Shown: positions 1 through 7,452 of the stretch, piece after piece
How the letters are laid out: each line of letters begins with the position of its first letter
Numbering within the stretch: position 1 is the first letter of the stretch
IMG/VR virus record: IMGVR_UViG_3300011128_000178
Span: 1-23,084 of that record
Origin: a virus
Reading direction: 5' to 3' (one strand)
DNA length: 23,084 bases
Program-made: the position numbers and the translations under genes
Notes under the pieces: generated by a model
Seen by the model: the letters and a program-made list of their open reading frames with translations, nothing else
Database searches by the model: none
What the model was told of the DNA's origin: nothing

Positions 1-878
1 GCGCTCGTACCGATCCACGCTTTCAGTCCCAACCTAGCATGGTTACCCGTGAGCAAACCAGAAGCCAAAGTGGACATAGCATTCCAGCTGCACCCTGCGC
101 CAAGGACAAGGCAAATCCTGGCAAACTGCGTGCCACGATCGCGAGCCGAGGGCTCATCTGCGCCGAAAAAGTCTTGGAAAAGCTTGATTCGATCTTCTGC
201 GAGAGAGCGGAGTGTGGGCTTGTCTGCGCCTGCGCCTGCGCCTGCGCCTGCGCCTGCGCCTGCGCCTGCGCCTGCGCCTTCACCTTCACCCGCACCTTCT
301 TCCGCAGAGGGGGGCAGAAGTTCCGCGATCCGCTGCTCGTAGATCGGAACACCTGTGTCCGTGCCGGGAGCATCCGTGGCGGGAGCATCCGTGGCGGGAG
401 CATCCTCCATCGGAGGCCCCTGCACCGGGGCCAGTCTCATTGGTCCGCGACCGCCCGATCTCGGGGTTGGAGCAGGTTCATCTGTTTGGATAGGCATACG
501 AGTTTCTCTGCGTCCCGCCGAACCGGGTGGTAGAACAGGAAGACCCGTCTCAGAATCGTTAAAGCCCATCCCAACACCGAACCTATTAAAGTACATCTCA
601 CCTCCGAGATCGCTGGTCGGGAGTCCCATACGCTGACGCTCGCCGGAGGACATACTCAGCCACTGCTGGTAGGTGACAGGAGGCGCGGCCAGCGGAGAAG
701 GTCGAACACGAGTTTCTCTGCGTCCCGCCGAACCGCTAGGCGCGACCACTTCTGTGCCGTCGGCGAAGTTTTGCACTTCGCTGGACAGTTCGGGAAACGA
801 GGACATGATCCCGCCCATATCACGGAGCTTGGACCGGGCATCTTTGCTGGAGAAGAGCTTGCGTTGCGTCACGGACAT
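1..878 (-). CDS. Putative internal virion protein, partial (C-terminus beyond the left edge)
   Basis: The reading frame starts at ATG 878 and stays open for 292 complete codons to the window edge, so the C-terminus is missing. An AGGAG at 887..891, 8 bases upstream, fixes the start. The N-terminus is basic (MSVTQRKLFSSKDARSKL) and is followed by a DMGGIMSS motif around residues 20-27. The middle is low complexity: GSAGRRETR occurs near residues 49 and 119, three DAPAT-type units lie near 158-172, and an alternating Gly-Ala tract of nine pairs spans about 201-218. A non-repetitive, partly helical section follows to the edge. It begins 15 bases after the 415-aa gene, at the end of the run of low-complexity virion genes, so I infer an internal or ejected virion protein. 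No enzymatic domain is visible. That it is coding is supported by the ribosome site, the long open frame and in-frame repeats; the function is weakly supported. Confidence 0.72.
   Translation of the reverse strand, partial: MSVTQRKLFSSKDARSKLRDMGGIMSSFPELSSEVQNFADGTEVVAPSGSAGRRETRVRPSPLAAPPVTYQQWLSMSSGERQRMGLPTSDLGGEMYFNRFGVGMGFNDSETGLPVLPPGSAGRRETRMPIQTDEPAPTPRSGGRGPMRLAPVQGPPMEDAPATDAPATDAPGTDTGVPIYEQRIAELLPPSAEEGAGEGEGAGAGAGAGAGAGAGAGADKPTLRSLAEDRIKLFQDFFGADEPSARDRGTQFARICLVLGAGCSWNAMSTLASGLLTGNHARLGLKAWIGTS
225..278 (-). repeat. Hexanucleotide tandem repeat, nine TGCGCC units
   Basis: Nine perfect copies of TGCGCC on the plus strand are followed by two TTCACC units (279..290). On the coding minus strand this reads GGC GCA nine times, giving Gly-Ala pairs preceded by Gly-Glu pairs. 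Because the unit is six bases, gain or loss of copies would keep the frame and only change the linker length. Confidence 0.95.
366..405 (-). repeat. 15-bp in-frame tandem repeat (about 2.7 copies)
   Basis: The unit GGGAGCATCCGTGGC starts at 366, 381 and 396; the last copy is cut after ten bases. On the minus strand it encodes the repeated pentapeptide Asp-Ala-Pro-Ala/Gly-Thr within the partial left-edge gene. Confidence 0.9.
498..525 (-). repeat. 28-bp exact direct repeat, copy 1
   Basis: The 28 bases starting ACGAGTTTCTCTGCG are identical to 708..735. The copies lie 210 bases (70 codons) apart in the same frame of the left-edge gene, and each encodes GSAGRRETR on the minus strand. Confidence 0.9.
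708..735 (-). repeat. 28-bp exact direct repeat, copy 2
   Basis: Identical to 498..525, in the same reading frame. The flanks differ, so this is a separated duplication and not a tandem array. Confidence 0.9.
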
Positions 879-893
879 CGAGTGGTCTCCTTG

Positions 894-2141
894 TTATTGC
901 GCAGCACGCAAGCCGCCGATACCGGCAAGAAGCCCGCCGATTTGAGTGATCGGGCTTGGACCCGGTTGCGTTTGCGTCATTGCTCCAGATACTCCCGTCG
1001 GAGAGCCCGACAGGATATCGGCGCGGAACGCCGTCTGCTGGTACGGTGCCATCGTGCGCTGGTATTCGTTCATGCGCTGTGCATCCAGAATGGCTTGGTT
1101 GTACTGCATCTGCTGTTGGCCAATGCCCTGCATCAGCGACACGTCAGAGCCAACGCCCTGCTGCGCCTGCTGACCGAACGCAGCCTGCTGCTGCCCAAGG
1201 TTGCCAAGGCCGAGCCCGAGTTGTCCAACCTGCCCTGCACCTTGCAAGCCCAGCTGACCGTACGAAGTACCGAGGGTCCCGAGCCCCTGACCGATCTGGC
1301 TGGTAAGACCCGCCCCGGACATCTGCCGTGCCTGCTGCTGTTCAAAAGCAGTCTGTGCCTGCTGCTGCGCGCCCGTGTAGCCTTGCTGCCGCAACTGCGA
1401 CGTGGTCCGAGCTAGCTGGTCCGAAATGTTCCGTGCCGCCTCAGAACGAGCAACGGCTTCGCGCCCTCCGCCATAGGCACCAGACCCGACAGCTGAGGCG
1501 CCGACCTGTTGACCCATTATTGCGGCTTGCCGCGCGGCGTCCTGTTCGGTGGCCCGGATGACCTCGTCAGTGTAGGGGTTCATGTATGACTGGTAGGACG
1601 AGGGGTCGTAGCCTTGAGTTGCGCCCATCGCGGTCTGGGCGCCAAGGCCCATCATGTCCGCGGCCGCGGTTTGATACGGGGTTGCTCCCTGCATTGCTCC
1701 GCCGACCGTGCCAAGAGCGCCTTGCAGTGCTCCGACGCCGCCCGCCGTTGTCTGCGCGCCCTTCTGGAGATACGGTAAATACGATCCGACCCCTGAGGCG
1801 CCGATGTCGTAGGCGTTGCGCATCGCCGGGTCTTGGCCCGCGACTTGGTATTCTGGTAGCTGCGCGCCAAGGTCCGTCCCTGTCGTCAGCTGGTAGGCCT
1901 GCTCGGCGAGGCTGAGAACATCGCCGCCCTCGGCATAACCTTGAACGGGGCCACCGTCAGCGTACAGGTCACGCACCGTTCCCGCAGCGCCCTCAAGACT
2001 GCCGCCGGGTTGGAAGTACGCCGGGAGTATTCCTGTCATCGCCTCCGCCGGGAGTGAGCCGCCGTAAAGGTGAGCCTGAAGAACCGGGTCGAGTTCGGTC
2101 TTCGTGGTTTGGTTGATCGTCTGGGATTTAGGCGCGCCCAT
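894..2141 (-). CDS. Gln/Gly-rich putative internal virion (ejection) protein, 415 aa
   Basis: The chosen start is ATG 2141 (MGAPKSQTINQ) because AGGAGG lies at 2150..2155, 8 bases upstream. A further in-frame start at 2168 has no such site and would overlap the upstream gene more. Residues 1-130 are Gly/Ala/Tyr-rich. Around 180-270 there is a segment with a YMNPYTDEV motif and GAYGGGREAVAR, followed by Gln-rich helical sequence. Residues 270-360 are dominated by GQLGLQG-like and QQQ runs. The C-terminal segment ends in a glycine-rich hydrophobic stretch. From general knowledge, this NPYT...GAxGGxR pattern recurs in uncharacterised marine phage virion proteins; the ejection role is inferred from composition and position. 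It overlaps the upstream Ala-rich gene by 14 bases. No catalytic motif is seen. Confidence 0.85.
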   Translation of the reverse strand: MGAPKSQTINQTTKTELDPVLQAHLYGGSLPAEAMTGILPAYFQPGGSLEGAAGTVRDLYADGGPVQGYAEGGDVLSLAEQAYQLTTGTDLGAQLPEYQVAGQDPAMRNAYDIGASGVGSYLPYLQKGAQTTAGGVGALQGALGTVGGAMQGATPYQTAAADMMGLGAQTAMGATQGYDPSSYQSYMNPYTDEVIRATEQDAARQAAIMGQQVGASAVGSGAYGGGREAVARSEAARNISDQLARTTSQLRQQGYTGAQQQAQTAFEQQQARQMSGAGLTSQIGQGLGTLGTSYGQLGLQGAGQVGQLGLGLGNLGQQQAAFGQQAQQGVGSDVSLMQGIGQQQMQYNQAILDAQRMNEYQRTMAPYQQTAFRADILSGSPTGVSGAMTQTQPGPSPITQIGGLLAGIGGLRAAQ

Positions 2142-3042
2142 GGACCCGACCTCCTTTTTCAAACTCACGCATCATGCGGTAGAGGCGCGCGGCGCCCTCG
2201 GCTCGGTCACCGTTACCAGCACCGCGCACGGCATTTTCAGTCATCACGAACTCTCCGTCCGAGAGCCGAGCTTCTTGGACAGGGCGACCGTCCTGATAGA
2301 TTGTGGCGGGGATGGAATCACTGCGCCCGGTCCCCGGACCTTCGATGTATCCGCCTTCGCGGAAGTTTACTTGGCTCATCGGCATGGGCATCATCGGGTT
2401 CATCTGAGGAGTCATCGGACTCATTTGCGGCGAGCCGCTGAACAGCTTCATACCCGGAGATTCTGCGCTCTGTTGTGGAAGCGTGCCCATTATGCCCCCC
2501 GATTGTTGGCGGTTTCCGCGCTGAACTTCGGTGTTCATTGGAGCCGGGGCGGCGGGGGCCGAACCTTGATTCATGGCAGCTTTGCCTATGCGCATCATGT
2601 TCTTCGGAGTGAACAAGCTCGATTGCGCAGCAGCGGCCTTCGCTTGTATGGCCGCGTCCATGCCCGCTTTCTTTGCCAGCACGTCCGCGCCAGCAAGATT
2701 CCCCGCAAGTCCTACACCCGCAGGGGCGGCTTTGACGGGTGCGCCGAGACCCAGCATGCCCATTATGCCTCCCCCGGCGGTGGCAGCAGGAGCGGCGGCA
2801 GCGGCAGCGGCCGGAGCAGCAACCGCTTTCAACGCGGCTCCGCCTTTCAGGGTCGCAGCGGCGGCGGGGGCGAGCGCCGTAAGACCTCCGGCAGCGGCCG
2901 GAGCAAGTGCAGCCGCAGTACCTGCAGCAGCGGCCGGAGCAAGTGCAGCCGCAGTACCTGCAGCAGCGATCGGCGCAGCGGCGGCAGCGGCACCGCCACC
3001 GAAGAAGGCAGCGAGAGGAGCGAGGAAAGCGGGGAATGCCAC
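2128..3042 (-). CDS. Ala-rich virion protein with C-terminal SDSIPA/GEFVMT motif, 304 aa
   Basis: It starts at GTG 3042. A stop codon lies five codons upstream in the same frame and AAGGA lies about 9 bases before the GTG, so no longer start is possible. Residues 1-100 are extremely Ala/Pro-rich and contain a perfect 12-residue tandem repeat. The middle is Met/Pro/Gln-rich with MSPMTPQMNPMMPMPM-like runs. The C-terminus (about 230-304) is ordered: GYIEGPGTGRSDSIPAT, then LSDGEFVMTENAVRGAG and an Arg/Glu-rich helix. I recall the GpGtg-SDSIPA...LSDGEFVMT...VRGAG signature from many phage structural proteins encoded near the tail; its function is not established. The following gene begins inside its last 14 bases. 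An internal or ejected virion protein is the likeliest role. Confidence 0.82.
   Translation of the reverse strand: MAFPAFLAPLAAFFGGGAAAAAAPIAAAGTAAALAPAAAAGTAAALAPAAAGGLTALAPAAAATLKGGAALKAVAAPAAAAAAAPAATAGGGIMGMLGLGAPVKAAPAGVGLAGNLAGADVLAKKAGMDAAIQAKAAAAQSSLFTPKNMMRIGKAAMNQGSAPAAPAPMNTEVQRGNRQQSGGIMGTLPQQSAESPGMKLFSGSPQMSPMTPQMNPMMPMPMSQVNFREGGYIEGPGTGRSDSIPATIYQDGRPVQEARLSDGEFVMTENAVRGAGNGDRAEGAARLYRMMREFEKGGRVHGRA
2150..2155 (-). promoter_or_regulatory. Ribosome binding site (AGGAGG) deciding the start at 2141
   Basis: A perfect AGGAGG on the minus strand sits 8 bases before ATG 2141, inside the last codons of the upstream gene. It argues against the alternative start at 2168. Confidence 0.85.
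2891..2962 (-). repeat. Perfect 36-bp tandem duplication
   Basis: Two identical 36-base units (2891..2926 and 2927..2962) each encode twelve residues of an AAAGTAAALAPA type. A degenerate third copy begins at 2963. The two copies show no base difference, even at third codon positions, which suggests recent duplication or ongoing slippage. Confidence 0.9.
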
Positions 3043-3080
3043 AGTGACGAGTCCTTAGCTTAGTTACAACTTTCGAACTG

Positions 3081-3097
3081 CGCCAAACAAATTGGCG
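3081..3097 (-). other. Intergenic stem-loop
   Basis: CGCCAA and TTGGCG form a 6-bp stem with a 5-base loop in the 94-base gap between the 75-aa and Ala-rich genes. No T-run follows it on the minus strand, so it is not a canonical terminator. It may act in RNA processing or be incidental. Confidence 0.4.
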
Positions 3098-3136
3098 TTG
3101 GATGGATACTACAGAATAAGCGGCCGCAAGGCAATC

Positions 3137-3364
3137 TTATGTGGCTACCTTCACCGTCCCCGCGTCGTTGTACAAGGTCCCCGGTTCGAGGCCCGAGGCT
3201 GACGTAGGCAGTTCCGTCAACGTCACGTTCGTGAAACGACCGAGCCCGGGGTTGGCCTGCTGATCGAGAAACACCGAGAAAGCTCGAACGAGCTCGTTCA
3301 TATACCGGCGATTATACTCCGGCGGAGGTACGGGGAAGAACGGGCGTGCGAGGTTTCTGGACAT
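3137..3364 (-). CDS. Small conserved virion-type protein, 75 aa
   Basis: The start ATG 3364 shares one base with the stop of the upstream hub gene (TGATG) and has GGGAG about 6 bases before it. An in-frame start further upstream would lie inside the hub gene. The N-terminus reads MSRNLARPFFPVPPPEYNRR and is followed by a helix (NELVRAFSVFLDQQ) and a short C-terminal beta segment with LPTSASGLEPGTLYNDAG. That ending resembles the end of the 77-aa head-region protein at 16865..17098. From memory, proteins like this commonly follow the large hub gene in related environmental phages. A tail or neck component is inferred; no enzyme motif is present. Confidence 0.78.
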   Translation of the reverse strand: MSRNLARPFFPVPPPEYNRRYMNELVRAFSVFLDQQANPGLGRFTNVTLTELPTSASGLEPGTLYNDAGTVKVAT

Positions 3365-5277
3365 CAGCGTCTCCCGTCTGTACGAAGATCGGCCCGCGGG
3401 GTGCCGAGGCGCCATGTGGTGTTGAGATCGACCGAGTCGACCCGGAACTTCATCTGCCTGCCGCGCAGCCTCAAGTATACCTGCTCCGTGAACAACTCGA
3501 TCGGAGTGGAGGCGGTGCGCGTCGTAGCGTCAGAGTCAATCTGGCCGTACGAATCTCCCGGGCCGTCCGACGCCGAGACGGTCAGGGTCACCTGCGGGCT
3601 CGTCGCGGTCGACTGGCCGAAAGTTACGTCAGGCAGAAGTCTGGACAAAAACGCAAACTGATCCCCCTCCCCGACAGTGAGCGGGCTAGACTCAACGTAA
3701 GAAGTGATGGGGGAGAACGGGTCGGTGGAACCGTCGTTGAGTCCCGTTTCGTGGTAGTACAGGTAGTTCTCATCCGCCGCCAGCGGGACAGCGCCCGCGG
3801 CGCGGTCAACCCATGCCGAGCGAGACAGGGTTCCGGTGTACCAAATCTGTTGCTTGTAATTATAGACCACATACCGGTCGCATTCACCGGACAAGCTGCA
3901 TGGGTAGAACCACCAAATCTCGCTGAACTCGACGTTCGACCCGCACACCACTTTATACGCGCCTTCCTGATCCATCGTGTCAAAGACGTAGTTCAATACG
4001 GGGCAAGGAATCTCTTGCACCGCGCCGTCAAAGACGTAGAACACCCGGTCACCCATCCAGTAGACCGCGTCATCAACAGCCGTCGCCGCCTTCGGGGAAA
4101 CGACTGACGTGTTACGTGACACCATGTTGATGCCGAAGGTGAACGGAGGCCCCAAGTATTGCATCGCGTACAGCGACGTGTCCGTGAACACCAATGTCTG
4201 CTGACGTGTCTCAACACCCAGAACGATCTCAGAGCCGTTGCCCAAGCGAAGTGATCCTGCTGTCGTGGTGGCTGTGATCTGCCAGTCGGTGTAGTCCTCT
4301 TGGTCGGAGAACCGGATAAGCATCGGATCAAGGTCCGAGCTCCCAACATCGTTGACACCAAAAGCAATGACGTGACGGTCTCGATCCGAAACCATGACTT
4401 GGTTGGCCTTGGTCGGAATGTCCGTGCCGGAAAGTGTCGAGATGTCGACCGCGCGGCTTGCGGTTCCTGCGGAAGTATCCCAGACAAAAATAGGACCGCC
4501 CCGCCGATTGATCAGAATGTCTTCGCCGAAAGTATCGTGGGACCACGTTTGGATTTGAGACGTGCTGATGCCGCCGGACAGCGCGGCGTCATTCCAGCCC
4601 TGCCGGGACCATCCGCCCGCGCCCCACCCGGTGCCCACCGAGGTGGTGTCAGACACCGTGTTGACCTGATAGGCGCCCACGACGCTTGACCCGCCGTTTC
4701 CGGTGTCCGATGCGTTCGCAGGCAGTGCAGTGTAAGACAACGCCCCGTCAACCGTGATGCTTGCAATCGAGGTCCCCGCTGCGCGAGCCGTGATTGTGAA
4801 GGCGTTCCCGCTGACAACGGTGTCGATGCGGTACTCTTGGTTCAACACGGCCGCTGTAATAACCCCGCCAAGAGAAGCCGCGCCGCTGAACGTCACATAG
4901 TCGCCCTCCGCCGCGCCATGCCCTGTTTCGGTGACGGTGATCGTGGCTGACCCATTAGAGGCGCTGAACGTCACGTCCCCTGCCGCTGTCGTCAAGCGCA
5001 GAGGGGTGATATCAAAGTATGATCCGCCCTCTTCGACGTAATACTTTATGTTCGTGCCGACACCCGTGCGCTTCGATCCAGCAAGATCGAACCATGGCAA
5101 CAGCGCTCGGCACGTCCCGAGGAAACTGTTGTTCGACAGTTTTTGCCAGCCCCCGATCTTCTCTGGGAAGCCGAGTGTAAATCGAACCTTGTCGCCATCG
5201 CGCCAACCGCCCTCGTTGGCGTACGCGGTCGTGTCTTTCACGAAGCCGGGTCTAAACTGGAGCTTGGTCAGCGGCAT
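3364..5277 (-). CDS. Large tail-hub/DNA-stabilisation protein, P22 gp10-like (putative), 637 aa
   Basis: This is the second-largest gene in the window. The N-terminus (MPLTKLQFRPGFVKDTTAY, then NEGGWRDGDKVRF and GFPEKIGGWQKL) is a recognisable signature of a family found in short-tailed phages. The rest is rich in beta strands and aromatics, with repeated V-x-W-DTSAG, VYWMGDRVFYVF, IWWFYPC and YYHETG segments spaced like propeller blades. In P22, gp10 forms the tail hub/nozzle below gp4 and plugs packaged DNA. The present gene sits in the tail block of a phage that also has a gp4-like gene, so the same role is inferred. It starts one base after the stop of the 275-aa gene (TAACATG), and the 75-aa gene overlaps its stop. 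A generic tail-tube/nozzle protein is the main alternative. Confidence 0.75.
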   Translation of the reverse strand: MPLTKLQFRPGFVKDTTAYANEGGWRDGDKVRFTLGFPEKIGGWQKLSNNSFLGTCRALLPWFDLAGSKRTGVGTNIKYYVEEGGSYFDITPLRLTTAAGDVTFSASNGSATITVTETGHGAAEGDYVTFSGAASLGGVITAAVLNQEYRIDTVVSGNAFTITARAAGTSIASITVDGALSYTALPANASDTGNGGSSVVGAYQVNTVSDTTSVGTGWGAGGWSRQGWNDAALSGGISTSQIQTWSHDTFGEDILINRRGGPIFVWDTSAGTASRAVDISTLSGTDIPTKANQVMVSDRDRHVIAFGVNDVGSSDLDPMLIRFSDQEDYTDWQITATTTAGSLRLGNGSEIVLGVETRQQTLVFTDTSLYAMQYLGPPFTFGINMVSRNTSVVSPKAATAVDDAVYWMGDRVFYVFDGAVQEIPCPVLNYVFDTMDQEGAYKVVCGSNVEFSEIWWFYPCSLSGECDRYVVYNYKQQIWYTGTLSRSAWVDRAAGAVPLAADENYLYYHETGLNDGSTDPFSPITSYVESSPLTVGEGDQFAFLSRLLPDVTFGQSTATSPQVTLTVSASDGPGDSYGQIDSDATTRTASTPIELFTEQVYLRLRGRQMKFRVDSVDLNTTWRLGTPRADLRTDGRR

Positions 5278-5278
5278 G

Positions 5279-6106
5279 TTAAGTCCCCGCGAGCTTAAAG
5301 AAGGCTGCTTTTGGTAGGATAATCCTGTCCGCGCCCAGAGAGTACGTTATGTCTTGGTCGGTTCCCGTCAGGTTCCCAATGACCGCTACTTGGACATTGT
5401 CATACCACCAAGTGTTGTAGTGCAGAAGAAAGGTAAGGCTGGCGTTCGTTCCAAAATTGAGCAGGTCTGAGTAGGTGTCTGGGTTGCCTTGTATAAGGAC
5501 CAGCGCAAACATCCCTCCGGGGATAGTTAGGGTTCCCGTCGCGCCGAACACGGAGCTTCTCGAATCGGCCTCCCAACTCCCCGGCAAGAGGATTATTCCG
5601 CCTTTGTTGTTGAGTTGCGTGGCGGAGCTTCCGCCCTGAAAGTCCACGCTCGCAGTCGTCGTGCTCGCCGTCAGTGGTGTCGTAGCCTTAAACACCCGAT
5701 ACGAGGATCGGTAGGTCTTTCCGTTATCCGACGTGGACGACGTTTGATACATGAAGGCGTTGACCGCCGTGGCGGCGGCACCATTGATCTTAGGGTCTTG
5801 CGCAACATCGTCTGTGTTCGATGACTGCCACGCCAGAGCAGTCGTGGTGGACAAACCAAGGCTATCCGCCTGAGAACCCGCAGTGAATGTGCTGTCGCTC
5901 GTATCCCCGTTTCGGAACACGTCGGTGCGGGTGGGTTGTTCCGGCGAATTACCGAAGGTCTGCGTGGCACTAAAAGTGTACATGCCGCCGGAATAGTTGC
6001 TGGGGTGCGACGACGCATACGACCCAGCGTTCGCCGCCATTGCGGTGAAGATGTCGCCAGCAGAGACGCGTGACGCCGCCGAGAAGATCGGGAACGGAAA
6101 CGTCAC
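5279..6106 (-). CDS. Tail-associated protein of unknown function, 275 aa
   Basis: It starts with GTG 6106, whose last bases overlap the TGA of the 383-aa fibre gene (GTGA); the next in-frame ATG is 22 codons later. The protein is Ser/Thr/Gly/Ala-rich with short beta-prone segments. The N-terminus is FPFPIFSAASRVSAGDIFTA, the middle is low in charge with many Thr and Ser, and the C-terminal third contains TLTIPGGMFALVLIQG and FLLHYNTWWYDNVQV, followed by VIGNLTGTDQDITYSLG. I recognise no domain. Composition and its position between a fibre gene and the hub gene favour an accessory tail, fibre-tip or adhesin-like protein. Confidence 0.75.
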   Translation of the reverse strand: MTFPFPIFSAASRVSAGDIFTAMAANAGSYASSHPSNYSGGMYTFSATQTFGNSPEQPTRTDVFRNGDTSDSTFTAGSQADSLGLSTTTALAWQSSNTDDVAQDPKINGAAATAVNAFMYQTSSTSDNGKTYRSSYRVFKATTPLTASTTTASVDFQGGSSATQLNNKGGIILLPGSWEADSRSSVFGATGTLTIPGGMFALVLIQGNPDTYSDLLNFGTNASLTFLLHYNTWWYDNVQVAVIGNLTGTDQDITYSLGADRIILPKAAFFKLAGT

Positions 6107-7254
6107 TGAAGAGCCTCGATCAACAGAGACGTGAAGCCGTTGATCTTGGTGATGTAGGCGAAGAAATCATCCCCGTTTGTGGTGGTCAGATTACCGGTCC
6201 CCGTCGTCTTGGAGAAGCCCGAGGTAGAGATCGCCCCCGCAGAGGCATTGTTGGTCACTTGGACGATTATGGTGTAGTCGCCTGACGCGGTCGGCGCGGC
6301 GAGCGTGAACGCCCCGCCGTTCACGATCCGCTTCAGATTCCCGCCAGCAGGGGCCGGGGTGTATGTGCCGCTGGACTTCGTGCCGTCGTTGTCGGCGGTC
6401 GCGGTGTATCCGGCAGTCAGATTGTCGTCGGTGTCTGCCTTGAGGATTTCCGCGTCTGCGGCTTCTTTCGCATCCAGCTGCGTCTGAATCGCACTTGTGA
6501 CGCCGTCCGTGTAGTTCAACTCCGTCACGGTGGCCGTGATGCCATCCAGCGTGTTGAGTTCTGCCGCGGTGGCCGTCAATGTGTTGTAGCTGGTCAGCGA
6601 CCAAGTCACGCCGTCCAGAATATTGAGCTCCGCCGCAGTGGATGTGAGCGTGTTGTAGCTGGTCAGCGACCAAGTCACGCCGTCCAGAATATTGAGTTCT
6701 GCCGCAGTGGATGTGACACCCAACGAACCGAGCACAGTGTTCCCGCTTTCAACGACCCATGTAGAGCCGTTGCCCACGATGAAGTTGCCGTCCGTGACGG
6801 CCAAGTCCCCGATTGCGTTAAGCGTTGAGCCCACGAGACCGGCACTGACATCCACGACCTCGGCGCCGCTACCCGCTCCGTCGGAGTAAACGACCTTTGT
6901 TTTGCCAGCAGGGATGTCGACGTTCCCGCCCGACCCTTGCGTCATCGTCACCGTTTGGTTCGATGTGTTGTAAATCGTGTATAAGCGTTCGATAGTATTC
7001 GGGTTGATCGTCACCACACAGGTGGACCCCGGAGTCCCGGTGAACTTAATCACCGAATAGTGGCCCTCGGACAAGGCGCCGGATGTCGACGTTGTCAACG
7101 TGTGCGTGGACCCGGTCAAGGCAATAGCCCCCACCTGACTCGTCAATCGATCGACGATATCCATGTTGTCGTTTACGGTGTCACCCCAGTTGCCGACCTG
7201 TTCGCCGTCCGCGGGCTTTTCGATTGCGACGTTGGTTGTGTATGAACTGGGCAT
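6103..7254 (-). CDS. Tail fibre protein with repeats and shared C-terminal tip module, 383 aa
   Basis: AGGAGA lies a few bases upstream of ATG 7254. The N-terminus (MPSSYTTNVAIEKPADGEQV followed by GNWGDTVNDN) is the familiar start of phage fibre proteins. Residues 45-170 are beta-rich. Residues 180-250 hold repeats of the AAELNxLDGVT type, of which two 23-residue copies are almost identical; such repeats form trimeric fibre shafts. A short helical stretch (QLDAKEAADAEILKA) follows. Residues 279-383 form a terminal module strongly similar to the end of the 503-aa fibre ([38 protein letters not shown]). It begins just after the spanin-like genes. A role as trimeric side fibre or receptor-binding component is inferred. 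Confidence 0.85.
   Translation of the reverse strand: MPSSYTTNVAIEKPADGEQVGNWGDTVNDNMDIVDRLTSQVGAIALTGSTHTLTTSTSGALSEGHYSVIKFTGTPGSTCVVTINPNTIERLYTIYNTSNQTVTMTQGSGGNVDIPAGKTKVVYSDGAGSGAEVVDVSAGLVGSTLNAIGDLAVTDGNFIVGNGSTWVVESGNTVLGSLGVTSTAAELNILDGVTWSLTSYNTLTSTAAELNILDGVTWSLTSYNTLTATAAELNTLDGITATVTELNYTDGVTSAIQTQLDAKEAADAEILKADTDDNLTAGYTATADNDGTKSSGTYTPAPAGGNLKRIVNGGAFTLAAPTASGDYTIIVQVTNNASAGAISTSGFSKTTGTGNLTTTNGDDFFAYITKINGFTSLLIEALQ
6581..6716 (-). repeat. 69-bp tandem repeat in fibre shaft
   Basis: Copy 1 is 6581..6649 and copy 2 is 6650..6716. They differ at only two bases before they diverge at the end. Each encodes 23 residues containing AAELNILDGVTWSL. Shorter, diverged AAELN-LDG units follow towards 6500. 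The period keeps the reading frame. Confidence 0.9.
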
Positions 7255-7263
7255 GCGCCTCTC

Positions 7264-7452
7264 CTACGGGCTCCAACCGCACAGCTGCTCGCCGAGCGTG
7301 TTGTGTGACAGTATCTGTTTTACCGTGTCTTGGGTCAACACGTCTTGCGTGGATGGGCGAATCGGAGTCGCCCAATCACACGATTTAGGGCTCACGCATC
7401 CAGCGAGACAAAGCATCAGTCCGCTGATCGTCAGACATACCGAGAATCTCAT
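7264..7452 (-). CDS. Putative outer-membrane spanin lipoprotein (Rz1-like), 62 aa
   Basis: The protein starts with a short, weakly basic N-terminus, a hydrophobic stretch and a lipobox L16-A17-G18-C19, so it should be lipid-modified at Cys19. The mature part is about 44 residues with Cys24, Cys58 and the ending LCGWSP. The gene begins inside the 3' end of the upstream membrane gene in another frame (68-base overlap) and has its own AGGAAG 6 bases before ATG 7452. An overlapped lipoprotein frame after an endolysin and a membrane coiled-coil gene is the classic Rz/Rz1 layout. Rz1 proteins are usually proline-rich and this one is not, so the assignment rests on context and the lipobox. Confidence 0.72.
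   Translation of the reverse strand: MRFSVCLTISGLMLCLAGCVSPKSCDWATPIRPSTQDVLTQDTVKQILSHNTLGEQLCGWSP

Noticed and set aside
225-405. Tandem repeats as a CRISPR array
   Set aside because: Units are 6 and 15 bases and directly adjacent with no spacers, and they are in frame within a coding sequence.
39-533. Plus-strand frame encoding an alternating Ala-Cys peptide across the hexanucleotide repeat
   Set aside because: It is the reverse reading of the minus-strand partial gene, which has a good ribosome site and natural composition. The plus frame has no such site and its sequence is dominated by the repeat.
771-1415. Plus-strand frame of 214 codons
   Set aside because: It is antisense to the 415-aa gene, is rich in Arg and Leu as is typical of reverse frames in GC-rich DNA, and shows no recognisable motif.
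2104-3063. Plus-strand frame of 319 codons, rich in Ser, Gly and Arg
   Set aside because: Mirror of the Ala-rich virion gene; its repeats are the complement of the minus-strand repeats, and it has no ribosome site or known domain.
3081-3097. Hairpin as a terminator before the Ala-rich gene
   Set aside because: There is no T-run on the transcribed side and the stem is only six base pairs.
3346-4107. Plus-strand frame of 253 codons
   Set aside because: Antisense to the hub gene, with Arg/Val-rich composition and no motif.
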